From Actinophytocola xinjiangensis (GTDB taxonomy: Bacteria; Actinomycetota; Actinomycetes; Mycobacteriales; Pseudonocardiaceae): a stretch of DNA of 64,000 nucleotides. This document shows, piece by piece, positions 16,106-25,986 of this stretch (position 1 is the stretch's first letter; the number at the start of each line of letters is the position of its first letter). The notes below the pieces were generated by a model, which was given only the letters and a program-made list of their open reading frames with translations, was not told the origin of the DNA and did no database searches. The position numbers and the translations under genes are program-made. Location of the stretch: the NCBI RefSeq assembly GCF_001921215.1, contig NZ_MSIF01000002.1:620001-684000 (forward strand), in the 5' to 3' direction.

Positions 16106-18529
16106 TCAGCGGGTGGTGCGGTTGGTGCGGGCGGTGGGGGTGGCGGTTGTGGGGTCGGTGGGCCAGGGGTGTTTCGGGTAGCGGCCGCGTAGTTCGGCGC
16201 GGACCTGGTGGTAGCCGTCGCGCCAGAAGGAGGGGAGGTCGCGGGTGACGGCGACCGGGCGGCCGGCGGGGGAGAGCAGGTGCAGCAGCACCGGGATCCG
16301 CCCGTCGGCGACGGTGGGGGTGGTGGTCCAGCCGAACGCCTCCTGGACCTTGACCGGCAGCACGGGCTCGTCGGCGGAGTAGTCGACGCGGTGGTGTGCG
16401 CCGGAGGGCACGCGCAGCCGCTCGGGGGCGAGTTCGTCGAGCCGGGACGCGGCCGGCCACGGCAGCAGCCGCGACAGCGCGGCCCGGGTGTCGGTCGCGG
16501 CCAGGTCGGCGCGCCGGCGGGCGGTGGCGAGTTCGGGGCCGAGCCAGTCGTCGAGACGGTCGAGCAGGGCGGGGTCGGTGACGTCGGGCCACGGGTCGCC
16601 GATCGCGCGGTGCAGCAGGGCGAGCCGGTCCCGCAGGCGGGTGGCGGTGTCGGTCCAGCGCAGCAGCGTCAGGTTCGTCGCGTGGAGACCTTCTGTGAGC
16701 GCGGCGCGCACGGCGGCCGGATCGGGGTCGCGCAGGGGGCGGTCGGTGAGCACGATCGCGCCGAGGCGGGTGATCCGTCTGGCCACGACATCCTCGGCCC
16801 ACGCTACTTCGTCCACTGTGGACAGCATGGTGGCGCCGACGGTCTCGGCCAGTCGCTGGTCGGCGCGGGCGGCGAGTCGGATGCGGCCTTCGGTGTGGCC
16901 GGGTCGCCGGTCGGCCCTGGCGATCGCCAGCCATTCCGCGTCGGCCGCGCCGTCGAGGTCGGCCGCTGTTCCGCCGACCATCAGATAGGTCCGCGATCCC
17001 GGGGACCGCCGCCGCGCCAACCATTCCGGGAACGCCAGCGCCACGACCCAGGCCACGTCCCCGGACGCCGGCCGGGACGCCGGGGTGGTGGCGTCGAGTT
17101 GGCGGGTGAGACGGCGGGCCTCGCGGCGCCAGCGGTCGGTGTTCGGGTGGCCGGCGCGCAGCGCGCGGAGGGCGTCGCTGACGTCGGGGTGGGGGGCGAG
17201 GGTGTCGTCGTCGAGGAGGGCGACGACGTCGGCGGCGGTGCGTGGGCCGACCGCGTCGGCGCCGTCGAGCAGGGCGCGGGCCAGACGGGGGTGCAGGCCC
17301 AGTTCGGCGAGGCGCCGGCCCCGGTCGGTGACGCCGTCGGCGGTGACGGCGCCGAGGGTGGTCAGCACGGCCCGGCCGGCGGCGAGCGCGCCGGGCGGCG
17401 GGGGATCCCACCAGTCCAGGCCGGCGCCGTCGGGGGTGCCCCAGCACGCCAGTTCCAGCGCCAGCCTGGTCAGGTCGGTGGTGCGGATCTCCGGGTCCGG
17501 CTGCGCCGGCAGCGTCGGGTGCTCGTGCTCGGGCCAGCAGCGGTACACCCGCCCCGGCGCCTCCCGCCCGGCCCGGCCGGCCCGCTGCTCGGCGACCGAC
17601 GCCGACACCCGGGTGGTCACCAGGCCGGCCAGGCCGCGCCGGTGGTCCATTCTGGACACCCGCGCCAACCCGGCGTCGACGACCGCGCGGACGCCGGGCA
17701 CGGTCAGGCTGGACTCCGCGACCGCCGTCGCCAGGACGACCCGTTGCCCGTCGCCTGGGCGCAGCGCGGCGTCCTGGCGCGCGGTGGGCAGCCGGCCGTG
17801 CAGGGGGACCACCGGCACATCCCCCAGCAGGGCGGCGGTGCGGGCGATCTCCCCGGCGCCGGGCAGAAAGACCAGCACATCACCGTCCCCTTCGGACAGT
17901 GCGCGGCGGGTCGCGCGGGCCACGCACGCCTCGACGCGTTCGCCGCGCAGCGGTGGGACGTGGACGGTCGTCACCGGATGGGTGCGGACCGTCGCCCGCA
18001 CCACCGGGGTGCCCTCGCCGAGCAGGCCGACCAGCCGGTCGGTCGCCACCGTCGCCGACGTGGCCAGCAGTCGCAGGTCCGGGCGCAGGCCGGCGCGGGC
18101 GTCCAGCGCCAGGGTCAGCAGCAGGTCGGCGTCCAGGTGGCGCTCGTGGCACTCGTCGAGCAGCACCGTCGACACCCCGGGCAGCGACGGGTCGTGCTGT
18201 AGCCGCCGGACCAGCAGGCCGGTCGTCACCACCTCGATCCGTGTCGCCCGGGAGACCTTGCGGTCGCCGCGCACGGCGTAGCCGACGGTGTCGCCGACCT
18301 GTTCGCCCAGCAGGGACGCCATGCGCGCCGCCGCCGCCCGCGCGGCCAGCCGGCGCGGTTCGGCCACCACGACCCGGCCCCGCGGCCACGCCTTGGCCAG
18401 CGCCAGCGGCACGACCGTCGTCTTCCCCGTGCCGGGCGGGGCGACCAGGACGGCCGCGCCGTGCCCGGTCAACGCCGCCAGCAGCTCGTCCAGGACCGCG
18501 CGGACCGGCAGGTCGGGCAGGTCGGGCAC
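16106..18529 (-). CDS. hrpB: ATP-dependent helicase HrpB
   Basis: 807-residue DEAH/DECH-box helicase. Walker A APPGTGKTTVVPLAL near residue 30, DECH box LLDECHERHLDADLL, motif VLATAVAESSLTVPGVRAVVDAG and AGRAGREAPGRVYRCW, then the HrpB-specific C-terminal domain. The exact cellular role in actinobacteria is unclear. GTG start at 18529, one base after the sulfotransferase stop, with no clear ribosome site, so it is probably expressed by coupling. Its gene neighbours are unrelated in function. Confidence 0.93.
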   Translation of the reverse strand: MPDLPDLPVRAVLDELLAALTGHGAAVLVAPPGTGKTTVVPLALAKAWPRGRVVVAEPRRLAARAAAARMASLLGEQVGDTVGYAVRGDRKVSRATRIEVVTTGLLVRRLQHDPSLPGVSTVLLDECHERHLDADLLLTLALDARAGLRPDLRLLATSATVATDRLVGLLGEGTPVVRATVRTHPVTTVHVPPLRGERVEACVARATRRALSEGDGDVLVFLPGAGEIARTAALLGDVPVVPLHGRLPTARQDAALRPGDGQRVVLATAVAESSLTVPGVRAVVDAGLARVSRMDHRRGLAGLVTTRVSASVAEQRAGRAGREAPGRVYRCWPEHEHPTLPAQPDPEIRTTDLTRLALELACWGTPDGAGLDWWDPPPPGALAAGRAVLTTLGAVTADGVTDRGRRLAELGLHPRLARALLDGADAVGPRTAADVVALLDDDTLAPHPDVSDALRALRAGHPNTDRWRREARRLTRQLDATTPASRPASGDVAWVVALAFPEWLARRRSPGSRTYLMVGGTAADLDGAADAEWLAIARADRRPGHTEGRIRLAARADQRLAETVGATMLSTVDEVAWAEDVVARRITRLGAIVLTDRPLRDPDPAAVRAALTEGLHATNLTLLRWTDTATRLRDRLALLHRAIGDPWPDVTDPALLDRLDDWLGPELATARRRADLAATDTRAALSRLLPWPAASRLDELAPERLRVPSGAHHRVDYSADEPVLPVKVQEAFGWTTTPTVADGRIPVLLHLLSPAGRPVAVTRDLPSFWRDGYHQVRAELRGRYPKHPWPTDPTTATPTARTNRTTR

Positions 18530-18530
18530 G

Positions 18531-19730
18531 TCAGCGGGGGGAGATCAGCGCGCGCACGGCCGACTTCGCCCGCCGGTACCCGCGCAGCAGCACCTTGGCC
18601 TTCGGATGGTCCTCGTACCGTTCGAGCAGGACCCCGCGCACGCTGGTCGCACCCTCCGGCCACGCCGCCCGGTCCTCGGCGAAGCGCCGCCGCTCCTCGT
18701 CGACCAGTCGCACGGTCGCCGCCAGCGCGTAGACCGACGCGTCGAGCAGGTCCTCGGTGCGGGCGCTGTCGGGGTGCACCGCCTGGTCGCCGCGCCACGC
18801 CGGCAGCAGGTCCGCCAGGTCACCGACGACGTCGTAGCCGGCGGTGCGGATCGACTCGACGGCGTCCTTGCTCCACTGCTCGACCCACGGCCGGTCCTCG
18901 ACCGGCAGGCTCAGCGGGACCGAGCCCGGCCGCTCGGCCAGCACCTCGACGGCCAGGAAACGCTTGACCAGGCTCTCGTAGGCGCCCCAGTCGAGGTCGT
19001 CGCGCAGACCGGTCCGGTTGAGCAGGCGCAGCAGGTTGGTTTCCACCACGCCGGTCGACGGGTTGCGCACCTCCATCCGCGCCGGGCAGGACAGCGGGTC
19101 GATGCCGATCACCCTGGCGAAGCGCTCCCACAGCTCGTCGCGGCCCGCGCCCCTGGCCAGCGGCAGCACGTGCACCCGCTCCGGCGGCAGGTCCGCCGAC
19201 CAGGTGCGCAGGATCGCCGGCAGGTCCTGGTAGCCCCAGAACGTGTTCGCGAAGTACGGGTCGATCGTGTCGTCCGCGCCGCGCAGCGAGCGGCTGAACT
19301 CGTCGAAGGTCAGGGTGCCGGTGTTCTTGACGTCCTCCTGCCACACCGCCGGCAGCTGCCGGGCGAGGTCACGGGCCGTGCACACCAGGTGCACCTCGGC
19401 GTCGCCGAAGGACCCCACCGCGCGCCGGACCATCTCCGGCGTCGCGGCGGCGAGCATCTCGTGGGAGATCACCGACGTGCCCGGCCAGGCGCGGGCCTCG
19501 CCGGTGATCCGGTCCCACGCACCTTCCGTGGCGGGGTCGCGCACGTTGTGGAAGGTGCGTTCGAGCAGGTCCAGGGTGGCGAGGAACTGCTCGTTCGGCT
19601 GGCTGGCCGGGTACTTCACCCCGGTGTCGGCCAGGCTGTCTCTGTTGTGCCACATCACTTCCTGCAGGTAGGTGGTGCCGCTTTTGGGCGTGCCGATGTG
19701 CAGGAAGACGCGGTGATCGCAGACAGCCAT
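18531..19730 (-). CDS. Sulfotransferase-like protein
   Basis: 399 residues. The N-terminal FLHIGTPKSGTTYLQEVMW matches the 5'-phosphosulfate loop of the sulfotransferase superfamily, and the region around VHLVCTARDLARQLPAVWQ is where the 3'-phosphate contact lies. It belongs to a different subgroup from the sulfotransferase at 4.8-6.0 kb. ATG at 19730 with GAGG upstream. The acceptor is unknown; the long charged C-terminal tail (about residues 330-399) is unexplained. Confidence 0.8.
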   Translation of the reverse strand: MAVCDHRVFLHIGTPKSGTTYLQEVMWHNRDSLADTGVKYPASQPNEQFLATLDLLERTFHNVRDPATEGAWDRITGEARAWPGTSVISHEMLAAATPEMVRRAVGSFGDAEVHLVCTARDLARQLPAVWQEDVKNTGTLTFDEFSRSLRGADDTIDPYFANTFWGYQDLPAILRTWSADLPPERVHVLPLARGAGRDELWERFARVIGIDPLSCPARMEVRNPSTGVVETNLLRLLNRTGLRDDLDWGAYESLVKRFLAVEVLAERPGSVPLSLPVEDRPWVEQWSKDAVESIRTAGYDVVGDLADLLPAWRGDQAVHPDSARTEDLLDASVYALAATVRLVDEERRRFAEDRAAWPEGATSVRGVLLERYEDHPKAKVLLRGYRRAKSAVRALISPR

Positions 19731-19776
19731 GACGCCTCACCATAGGTGAACACGGTCAGTCGCTTCTCGGTACGGG

Positions 19777-21633
19777 TCAGATGACCTGCTCCAGCCTCGT
19801 GGCCAGGATCTTCGCGAACTTCGCCGGGTCGGGCAGGTCGCCGCCCTCGGCCAGCAGCGCCAGGTCGTGCACGAGCTGCGCGGTCTCGGCGAGCCGCTCG
19901 TCCTGCCCGCCGCGTTCGGCGTGGGCCGTGCGCAGGCCGGTGACCAGCGGATGTCCCGGGTTCAGTTCGAGGATCCGCTTGACCGGCGGCAGTTCCTGGC
20001 CCATCGCCCGGTACATCTTCTCCAGCTGCGGCGTCAGGTCGTGGTCGTCGCCGACGATGCAGGCCGGGGAGGTGGTCAGGCGGGTGGACAGGCGGACCTC
20101 CTTGACGGTGTCGCCAAGGGCGGTGGTCATCCAGCCGAGCAGGTCGGCGAACTCGCTGGTCCGCTCCTCGTCGGCCGGGGTCGGGTCGAGGTCGATCTGG
20201 CCCTTGGCGATCGACTGGAACTGCCTGCCGTCGAAGCCGCCGCCCTCGACCCACATCTCGTCGATCGGGTCGGTGAGGACGAGGACCTCGTAGCCCTTGT
20301 CGCGGAACGCCTCCATGTGCGGGGAGTTCTCGATGGCGGTGCGGGACTCGCCGGTCAGGTAGTAGATGTGCTCCTGGCCCTCCTTCATCCGCTCCACGTA
20401 GGCGGACAGGCGGGTCTGCTCGTCGGCGGAGTGGGTGGAGGGGAACGAGCAGATCTCCAGGATCGCGTCGCGGTTGTCCTGGTCGGCGACCAGGCCCTCC
20501 TTCATCACGCGGGAGAACTCCGACCAGAACGTCTGGTACTTCTCCTCCGGCAGCGCCTTGATCGTGGAGAGCACCTTGCGCACCAGGCGCTTGCGGATCA
20601 GCTGGATCTGGCGGTCACGCTGGAGGATCTCCCGCGACACGTTCAGCGACAGGTCCTGGGCGTCGACGACACCCTTGACGAACCGCAGGTACTCGGGGAC
20701 CAGCTCCTCGCAGTCCTCCATGATGAACACGCGCTTGACGTAGAGCTGGATACCGCGCTTGGCCTCGCGCACGAACAGGTCGAACGGCGCGCGCGAGGGG
20801 ATGAACAGCAGCGCCTGGTACTCGAAGGTGCCCTCGGCCTGGAGGCGGATGGTCTCCAGCGGGGCGTTCCAGTCGTGGCTGACGTGCCGGTAGAACTCGG
20901 TGATCTCCTCCTCGGACACGTCGCTGGCCGAGCGCGCCCACAGCGCCTTCATCGAGTTGACCGTCTCCGGCTCGCCCTCGCCGGACTCCGGGGCCATCCG
21001 GATCGGCCAGGTGATGAAGTCGGAGTAGCGCTTGACGATCGACCGCACGGTGGCGGGGGCGGCGTAGTCGTGGAGGTTGTCCTCCTGGTCCTCGGGCTTG
21101 AGGTGCAGGGTGACCGAGGTGCCCTGGGGCGCGTCCGGCGCCGGTTCGATGGTGTAGGTGCCCTCGCCGGTGGACTCCCAGCGCACGCCCTCGTCGGTGC
21201 CGGCGCGGCGGGTCACCAGGGTGACCTTGTCGGCGACCATGAACGTCGAGTAGAAGCCGACGCCGAACTGGCCGATCAGGTCGGCGGAGGCGGCGGCGTC
21301 CTTGGTCTCGCGCAGCTTGCCGAGCAGTTCGGCGGTGCCGGACTTGGCGATCGTGCCGATGAGCGCGACGACCTCGTCGCGGCTCATGCCGATGCCGTTG
21401 TCCCGGACGGTGAGCGTGCGGGCGGTCGGGTCGAGGTCCAACTCGATGTGCAGGTCAGCGGTGTCGGCCTGCAGGTCCTTGTCCTGGTAGGTCTCCAGGC
21501 GGAGCTTGTCCAGCGCGTCGGAGGCGTTGGACACCAGCTCGCGCAGGAAGACGTCCTTGTTGGAGTAGATCGAGTGGATCATCAGCTGGAGCAGCTGGCG
21601 GGCCTCGGACTGGAACTCGAGCGTCTCGGTCAC
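19777..21633 (-). CDS. htpG: Molecular chaperone HtpG (Hsp90)
   Basis: 618 residues, normal for bacterial Hsp90. The GHKL ATPase domain is intact: [45 protein letters not shown]. The middle domain carries [17 protein letters not shown] and [11 protein letters not shown], and the dimerisation domain closes the protein. The frame extends far upstream but that is a shadow of the divergent amylase. GTG at 21633 is preceded by AGAAGGAAATCCC, giving [15 protein letters not shown]. Confidence 0.96.
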
Positions 21634-21704
21634 GGGATTTCCTTCTGTGTAGAGCAATTCCTGGCCGATCGTAGCCAGCCGTTTACAGCGGGGGGAGCGC
21701 GGCG

Positions 21705-21739
21705 CTACCCTGCAAGATGTTTCACCTTCTTGCGCAAAG
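21705..21739. promoter_or_regulatory. Candidate MalR/LacI-type operator upstream of amylase
   Basis: Upstream of the amylase gene lie CTGCAAG (near 21710) and CTTGCGCAAAG (21729-21739), the latter built on the palindrome TTGCGCAA (21730-21737). CTTGCAG-like repeats are reported as MalR/Reg1 targets upstream of Streptomyces amylase and maltose genes. A LacI-family gene follows the amylase. Assignment is by resemblance only. Confidence 0.4.
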
Positions 21740-21771
21740 CATGACTCCCGACGAGTTTCGAGGAGAGCGGT

Positions 21772-23547
21772 ATGCGCCTCACCCTGCTGCGTTCGACCAT
21801 CCTCCCCGCCGTCGCCCTGCTGACCGTCGGCGCCCTGTCCGTTCCCGCCGCCGCCGTGGCTCCACCGGCCGCCCCACCGGCCGCCCCACCGGCGGCCCCA
21901 CCGGCCGCGGCCGACACCGGCGTGCCCAACGGTGACGTGATCGCCAACCTGTGGTCGTGGAACTGGCGTTCGGTCGCCAACGAGTGCACCGCCACCCTGG
22001 ACCCGGCCGGCTACGGCGCGGTGTGGGTGGCGCCGCCGTCGGAGTCCCTGCGACATCCCAGCGGGGTGTGGTGGGACGTGTACCAGCCCTACAGCTACCG
22101 GCTGAACAGCCGGTTCGGCACCGAGGCTGAGTTCTCGGCGATGATCGGGGCGTGTCACGGGGCGGGCATCAAGGTCTACACGGACGCGGTGGTGAACCAC
22201 ACCGCGGCCCAGACCGGCACCGGCTACGACGGCACGGTCGTGTCCGACAAGTACGACCCGCCGATGTACGACCGGGGCGAGTACAACGTCGACGTGTGTG
22301 ACCGCGACATCAGCAACTGGGGTGATCGCTGGGAGGTGCAGCACTGTGAGCTGCTGGACCTGCCCGACCTGAAGACGTCGTCCGACGGCGTGCGGGCCAA
22401 GCTGGCCGGCTACCTGAACTCCCAGCTGGCCCTGGGCATCGACGGGTTCCGCGTCGACGCCGCCAAACACATGCCGAGCACCGAGCTGGCGGACATCGTG
22501 GCGCGCCTCAACAACACCACGTCCGGCGCGCGCCCGTACGTGTTCCACGAGGTCTTCCCCGGTGAGCCGCCCGCGCCCAGCGAGTACTACGGCAGCGGCG
22601 ACGTGCTGGACTTCTTCTACGCCGACAAGCTCAAGGGCGCCTTCCAGGGGGACATCGCGACCCTGTCGACGTTCGGCCCCAGCTGGGGAATCCTGCCCGC
22701 GGCGAACTCGGTGTCCTTCGTCACCAACCACGACACCGAACGCAACGGCCGCCACCTGTCCTACAAGGACGGTGCGACGGCCGTGCTGGCCAACGTCTTC
22801 CAGCTCGCCTGGAAACACACCACACCCACGGTCTACGCCGGCTTCGAGTTCAGCAACCCCGAAGGCGCACCGCCGAACACGAACGGCCACGTCACCGACA
22901 CGACGTGCGGCAACGGCTGGTACTGCCTCAACCGCGACCCCGACGTCGCCGGCATGGTCGGCTGGCGCGCGGCGGTCGGCAACGCCGACATGACCAACTG
23001 GCAGTCCCCCACCGGGAACGTCATCGGCTTCACCCGAGGCACCGGCTTCGTGGCGATCAACAACACCGGCGCCGCCCACACCGCCCAGTACACGACCGGG
23101 CTGGCCGACGGCACGTACTGCGACGTGACGCTGCCCGGCTGCACCGCCACGGTGACCGTGGCCGGTGGACGGGCGAGCATCACCGTCCCGGCCAAGGGCG
23201 CCGTCGCCGTCCACACCGGCAGCACCGGCACCCCCACCCCAGGCCAACTGGCGGCCTCGTACACGGTAAGGGCGACAACGGAATGGGGCCAGAACGTCCA
23301 CGTCGTGGGCAACATCCCCCAACTGGGCAACTGGAACCCGGCGAACGCCGTACCCCTGACAACCGGTGACGGCACCTACCCCACCTGGCAGGGAACGGGC
23401 GTGGTGCCCGCCGACACCACCATCGAGTTCAAGTTCATCATCCGCCAGGACGGCCAACCGGTGATCTGGGAAACCGGCGCGAACAGAACACAGCGAACCC
23501 CGGGCAGCGGAACCTTCGTCGTGGACGGCGGCACCTTCCGCCGCTAG
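21772..23547 (+). CDS. Secreted alpha-amylase, GH13 with C-terminal CBM20
   Basis: 591 residues. Signal peptide about residues 1-30, a PPAA-repeat linker, then a Streptomyces-type GH13 catalytic domain and a starch-binding CBM20 from about residue 494 (NVHVVGNIPQLGNWNP). Catalytic residues by motif: Asp229 (GFRVDAAKH), Glu260 (FHEVFPGE), Asp321 (TNHDTE). It would hydrolyse alpha-1,4-glucan outside the cell. ATG at 21772 with GAGGAG upstream. Divergent from htpG and followed, across a terminator, by a LacI-type regulator that may control it. Confidence 0.95.
   Translation: MRLTLLRSTILPAVALLTVGALSVPAAAVAPPAAPPAAPPAAPPAAADTGVPNGDVIANLWSWNWRSVANECTATLDPAGYGAVWVAPPSESLRHPSGVWWDVYQPYSYRLNSRFGTEAEFSAMIGACHGAGIKVYTDAVVNHTAAQTGTGYDGTVVSDKYDPPMYDRGEYNVDVCDRDISNWGDRWEVQHCELLDLPDLKTSSDGVRAKLAGYLNSQLALGIDGFRVDAAKHMPSTELADIVARLNNTTSGARPYVFHEVFPGEPPAPSEYYGSGDVLDFFYADKLKGAFQGDIATLSTFGPSWGILPAANSVSFVTNHDTERNGRHLSYKDGATAVLANVFQLAWKHTTPTVYAGFEFSNPEGAPPNTNGHVTDTTCGNGWYCLNRDPDVAGMVGWRAAVGNADMTNWQSPTGNVIGFTRGTGFVAINNTGAAHTAQYTTGLADGTYCDVTLPGCTATVTVAGGRASITVPAKGAVAVHTGSTGTPTPGQLAASYTVRATTEWGQNVHVVGNIPQLGNWNPANAVPLTTGDGTYPTWQGTGVVPADTTIEFKFIIRQDGQPVIWETGANRTQRTPGSGTFVVDGGTFRR
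21862..21909 (+). repeat. 12-base tandem repeat encoding (PPAA)4 in amylase
   Basis: Four in-frame copies of CCACCGGCCGCC, the third and fourth with single changes, encode PPAAPPAAPPAAPPAA just after the signal peptide. The unit is a multiple of three, so copy changes would only vary linker length. Confidence 0.85.
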
Positions 23548-23568
23548 GACACCGACCGGTCCCACGAC

Positions 23569-23623
23569 CGGGTTCGGGGGTTGGCGGCGGCCGCGAAGGG
23601 GCTGGTCGCCAACCCCGAGCCCG
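23569..23623. terminator. Bidirectional terminator, amylase/LacI gene
   Basis: Long stem between 23569-23586 and 23607-23623 (CGGGTTCGGGG.. against CCCCGAGCCCG, with one bulge and one G-T type mismatch) and a 20-base loop. It lies between converging genes. Confidence 0.75.
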
Positions 23624-23647
23624 GCCAGGCCCCTCGCGGAACCAGCG

Positions 23648-24676
23648 TCAACGCCGGGCGCCGGTCGAGCCCCGGACGACCAACTCCGGCAGGAAGACGA
23701 ACTCGGCGTGCGGGGCCGGTGTCCCGCCGATCTCCTCCAGCAAGGCGTTGACCGCGGCCCGCCCCATGGCCTCGACCGGCTGTCGCAACGTGGTCAGCGG
23801 CGGGTCGGCGAACACGATCAGCGGCGAATCGTCGAAGCCGACCACGGACACGTCGCCGGGCACCGCCAACCCCCGCTGTCGCGCCGCCCGGACGGCTCCG
23901 AAGGCCATCAGGTCGCTGCCGCACACGATCGCCGTGCATTCCTTGTCCAGCAACGTGTTCGCCGCCGCCTGTCCGCCCTCGACGGTGAACAACGAGTGTG
24001 CCACGAACGCCTCGGCCTGTTCGGCCGTGTACGGCAACAGTGTCCGCACGGCCTGCACGAAGCCCTCGATCTTGCGCACCACCGGGACGAACCGCCGTGG
24101 CCCGACGGCCAGCCCGATCCGTTCGTGGCCCAGTTCGACCAGGTGTGCGACGGCCAGCCGCACCGCGGCCCGGTCGTCGGTCGAGACGAACGGCGCCGAG
24201 ACCTTCTCGCTGTAGCCGTTGATCATGACGAACGGGACGCCGCGGCCGGCGAGCTTGACGTACCGGTCCATGTCGGCGGTCGAGTCGGCGTGCAGGCCGG
24301 AGACGAACACGATGCCGGTCACGCCCCGGTCGACCAGCAGTTCGGTCAGCTGGTCCTCGGTCGAGCCGCCGGGGGTCTGGGTGCACAGCACGGGGGTGTA
24401 GCCGCGGCTGGTGAGGACCTGTTCGATCACCTGGGCCAGCGCGGGGAAGATCGGGTTGTTCAGCTCGGGCGTGATCAGCCCGACGAGGCCGGCGCTGCGT
24501 TCCCGCAGCCGCGCGGGCCGTTCGTAGCCGAGGACGTCCATCGCGGCCACCACGGCGAGCCTGGTCGTGGCGGACACGCCGGCCCGCCCGTTGATCACCC
24601 TGCTGACCGTTGCCTCGCTGACCCCGGCCTGGGCGGCGATGTCGGCCAGGCGGGCGGTCATCCTGGCGGAATCCAT
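23648..24676 (-). CDS. LacI family transcriptional regulator (MalR-like)
   Basis: 342 residues. N-terminal LacI helix-turn-helix (RLADIAAQAGVSEATVSRVI, then the hinge NGRAGVSATTRLAVVAAMD), followed by a periplasmic-binding-like sugar domain (VGLITPELNNPIFPALAQVIE, GIVFVSG, VVGFDDSPL). Position after a starch-degrading enzyme suggests control by maltose or maltodextrin, as MalR does in Streptomyces; this is inference. ATG at 24676 chosen; an ATG at 24661 or at 24712 is possible. A TGAAAG/CTTTCA inverted repeat lies immediately upstream, a possible self-operator. Confidence 0.88.
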   Translation of the reverse strand: MDSARMTARLADIAAQAGVSEATVSRVINGRAGVSATTRLAVVAAMDVLGYERPARLRERSAGLVGLITPELNNPIFPALAQVIEQVLTSRGYTPVLCTQTPGGSTEDQLTELLVDRGVTGIVFVSGLHADSTADMDRYVKLAGRGVPFVMINGYSEKVSAPFVSTDDRAAVRLAVAHLVELGHERIGLAVGPRRFVPVVRKIEGFVQAVRTLLPYTAEQAEAFVAHSLFTVEGGQAAANTLLDKECTAIVCGSDLMAFGAVRAARQRGLAVPGDVSVVGFDDSPLIVFADPPLTTLRQPVEAMGRAAVNALLEEIGGTPAPHAEFVFLPELVVRGSTGARR

Positions 24677-24683
24677 GCCCTCA

Positions 24684-24710
24684 ATGAAAGACCTTTCGGA
24701 GACTTTCAGC
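24684..24710. promoter_or_regulatory. Possible autoregulatory site of the LacI-type gene
   Basis: In the 41-base gap before the regulator start, the minus strand reads CTTGCTGAAAG, then TCTTTCA 12 bases further on, giving a TGAAAG/CTTTCA inverted repeat. CTTGC is shared with the amylase upstream region. Suggestive only. Confidence 0.35.
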
Positions 24711-24717
24711 AAGGGGG

Positions 24718-25167
24718 TCAGCGGCGGGGTGCCAACGCGTCCTCAAGCCGGTCCAGTTCCGCCGAGATGCCGTCGCGTAACGAGTGCAGGCGGTCGACGA
24801 TGCCGGCGACCAGCGCGACGCTGTCGGTGCGCACCAGGTGTTGGGCGTTGGTGGCGGCCACCCGGCGGATCTCCTCGGCCGACGCCTGGGCGGCGGCGAC
24901 GATCGCGTCCGCCCGTGCCCTGGCGTCCTGCTCCCACGCCTCGGTGACGCGTTCCATCGTCCCGGTGGTCTGCCGCCAGTGCTTGAGCCGGTCGATCTCC
25001 TTCCGCTGGGCGGCGATCGTGCTGTTCAGCGCGTGGATGGAGTGCACGACGTCGTCGAGGAAGTCGTCGACCTGGTCCTCGTTGTACCCACGAGACGGGA
25101 AACGTGCCTGATCGAACCGCACGTTCTCGACGGCGTGCGCGGTCAGCACGGGAGAATCCTTGGCCAC
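24718..25167 (-). CDS. DivIVA domain-containing protein
   Basis: 149 residues. The N-terminal DivIVA/GpsB-like membrane-targeting domain is clear (LTAHAVENVRFDQARF, SRGYNEDQVDDFLDDV), followed by coiled coil (about residues 35-145) rich in A, E, R and D. Much shorter than Wag31/DivIVA itself (over 250 residues), so it is probably a polar or septal accessory protein. GTG start at 25167. No functional partner next to it is evident. Confidence 0.85.
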   Translation of the reverse strand: MAKDSPVLTAHAVENVRFDQARFPSRGYNEDQVDDFLDDVVHSIHALNSTIAAQRKEIDRLKHWRQTTGTMERVTEAWEQDARARADAIVAAAQASAEEIRRVAATNAQHLVRTDSVALVAGIVDRLHSLRDGISAELDRLEDALAPRR

Positions 25168-25185
25168 CCCCGCACCTAACTATCA

Positions 25186-25986
25186 TCACGGCCCCGGTGT
25201 CCAGACCGGCACGCGGTCGGCGATCAGCGCGACGGTCGTGTAGCGCACGGTGAGTTCACCGCCGAGCGCGTCGATCGCGGCGCCGATACCGGCGAGCAGC
25301 TCGTCGAGTTTCTCCTGTTCCAGCAGGGTGTGCGCGCCCTGGGTCGGCAGCACGTCCAGCCATTCGTCGCGGGTGTGGGTCTGGTCCCGCTCGATCCGCG
25401 AGCGCACCGGGTCGCCGAATCCGCCGGCGGTGGCGATCCCGTCGGCGGCGCTGTCGAGCATCTGGCCGTACGGGTCGGCGGTGGCGGTCATCGCCCGCAG
25501 CGCCATCGAGTCGGGCAGCACCCGGCGGTAGACCTCGGCGAACGCCTCGGCGGCGGCGGGCGGTGGCTGGGCGGCGTTCCAGAACACGGCGAGCCGCCCG
25601 CCGGGGCGCAGTACCTCGGCGGCGCGCGCGGCGCCGGCGACCGGGTCGACCCAGTGCCAGGCCTGACCGGCGGCGACGACGTCGAAGTGCCGGCCGGCCG
25701 GATCCCACGTCTCGAAGGTGCTCACCTCGACCTCCAGGCCCCGGTCGCGGGCGAAGGCGGCCATCCGCGCGTCCGGTTCGACGCCCAGGACGCGGGCGCC
25801 GGCGGCCTGGAACTGCCGGGCGTCGATGCCGGTGCCGCAGCCGACGGACAGGACGTCCAGGCCGTCACCGGCGATGGCGGCGATGAGTTCGGCCGGGTAG
25901 CGGGGGCGGGTGCGGTCGTAGCGCCCGGGGTCGATCCCGAACGACTCGGCCATGGTCCGGTGTTCGTGCGGCGGTAGAGTGGGCAT
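25186..25986 (-). CDS. Class I SAM-dependent methyltransferase
   Basis: 266 residues. Methyltransf_11-type core: motif I VLSVGCGTGIDARQFQ, then LGVEPDARMAAFAR, WHWVDP and LRPGGRLAVFW. The N-terminal FGIDPGRYDRTRPRYP is typical of the group. Substrate unknown. The ATG at 25986 has AAGG upstream and lies inside the first of two tandem operators shared with the divergent TetR gene; an ATG at 25953 is an alternative. The arrangement predicts direct repression by that regulator. Confidence 0.9.
   Translation of the reverse strand: MPTLPPHEHRTMAESFGIDPGRYDRTRPRYPAELIAAIAGDGLDVLSVGCGTGIDARQFQAAGARVLGVEPDARMAAFARDRGLEVEVSTFETWDPAGRHFDVVAAGQAWHWVDPVAGAARAAEVLRPGGRLAVFWNAAQPPPAAAEAFAEVYRRVLPDSMALRAMTATADPYGQMLDSAADGIATAGGFGDPVRSRIERDQTHTRDEWLDVLPTQGAHTLLEQEKLDELLAGIGAAIDALGGELTVRYTTVALIADRVPVWTPGP

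Noticed and set aside
23569-23623. Mobile-element end
   Set aside because: The long inverted repeat sits exactly between converging genes with no transposase nearby, so a terminator explains it.
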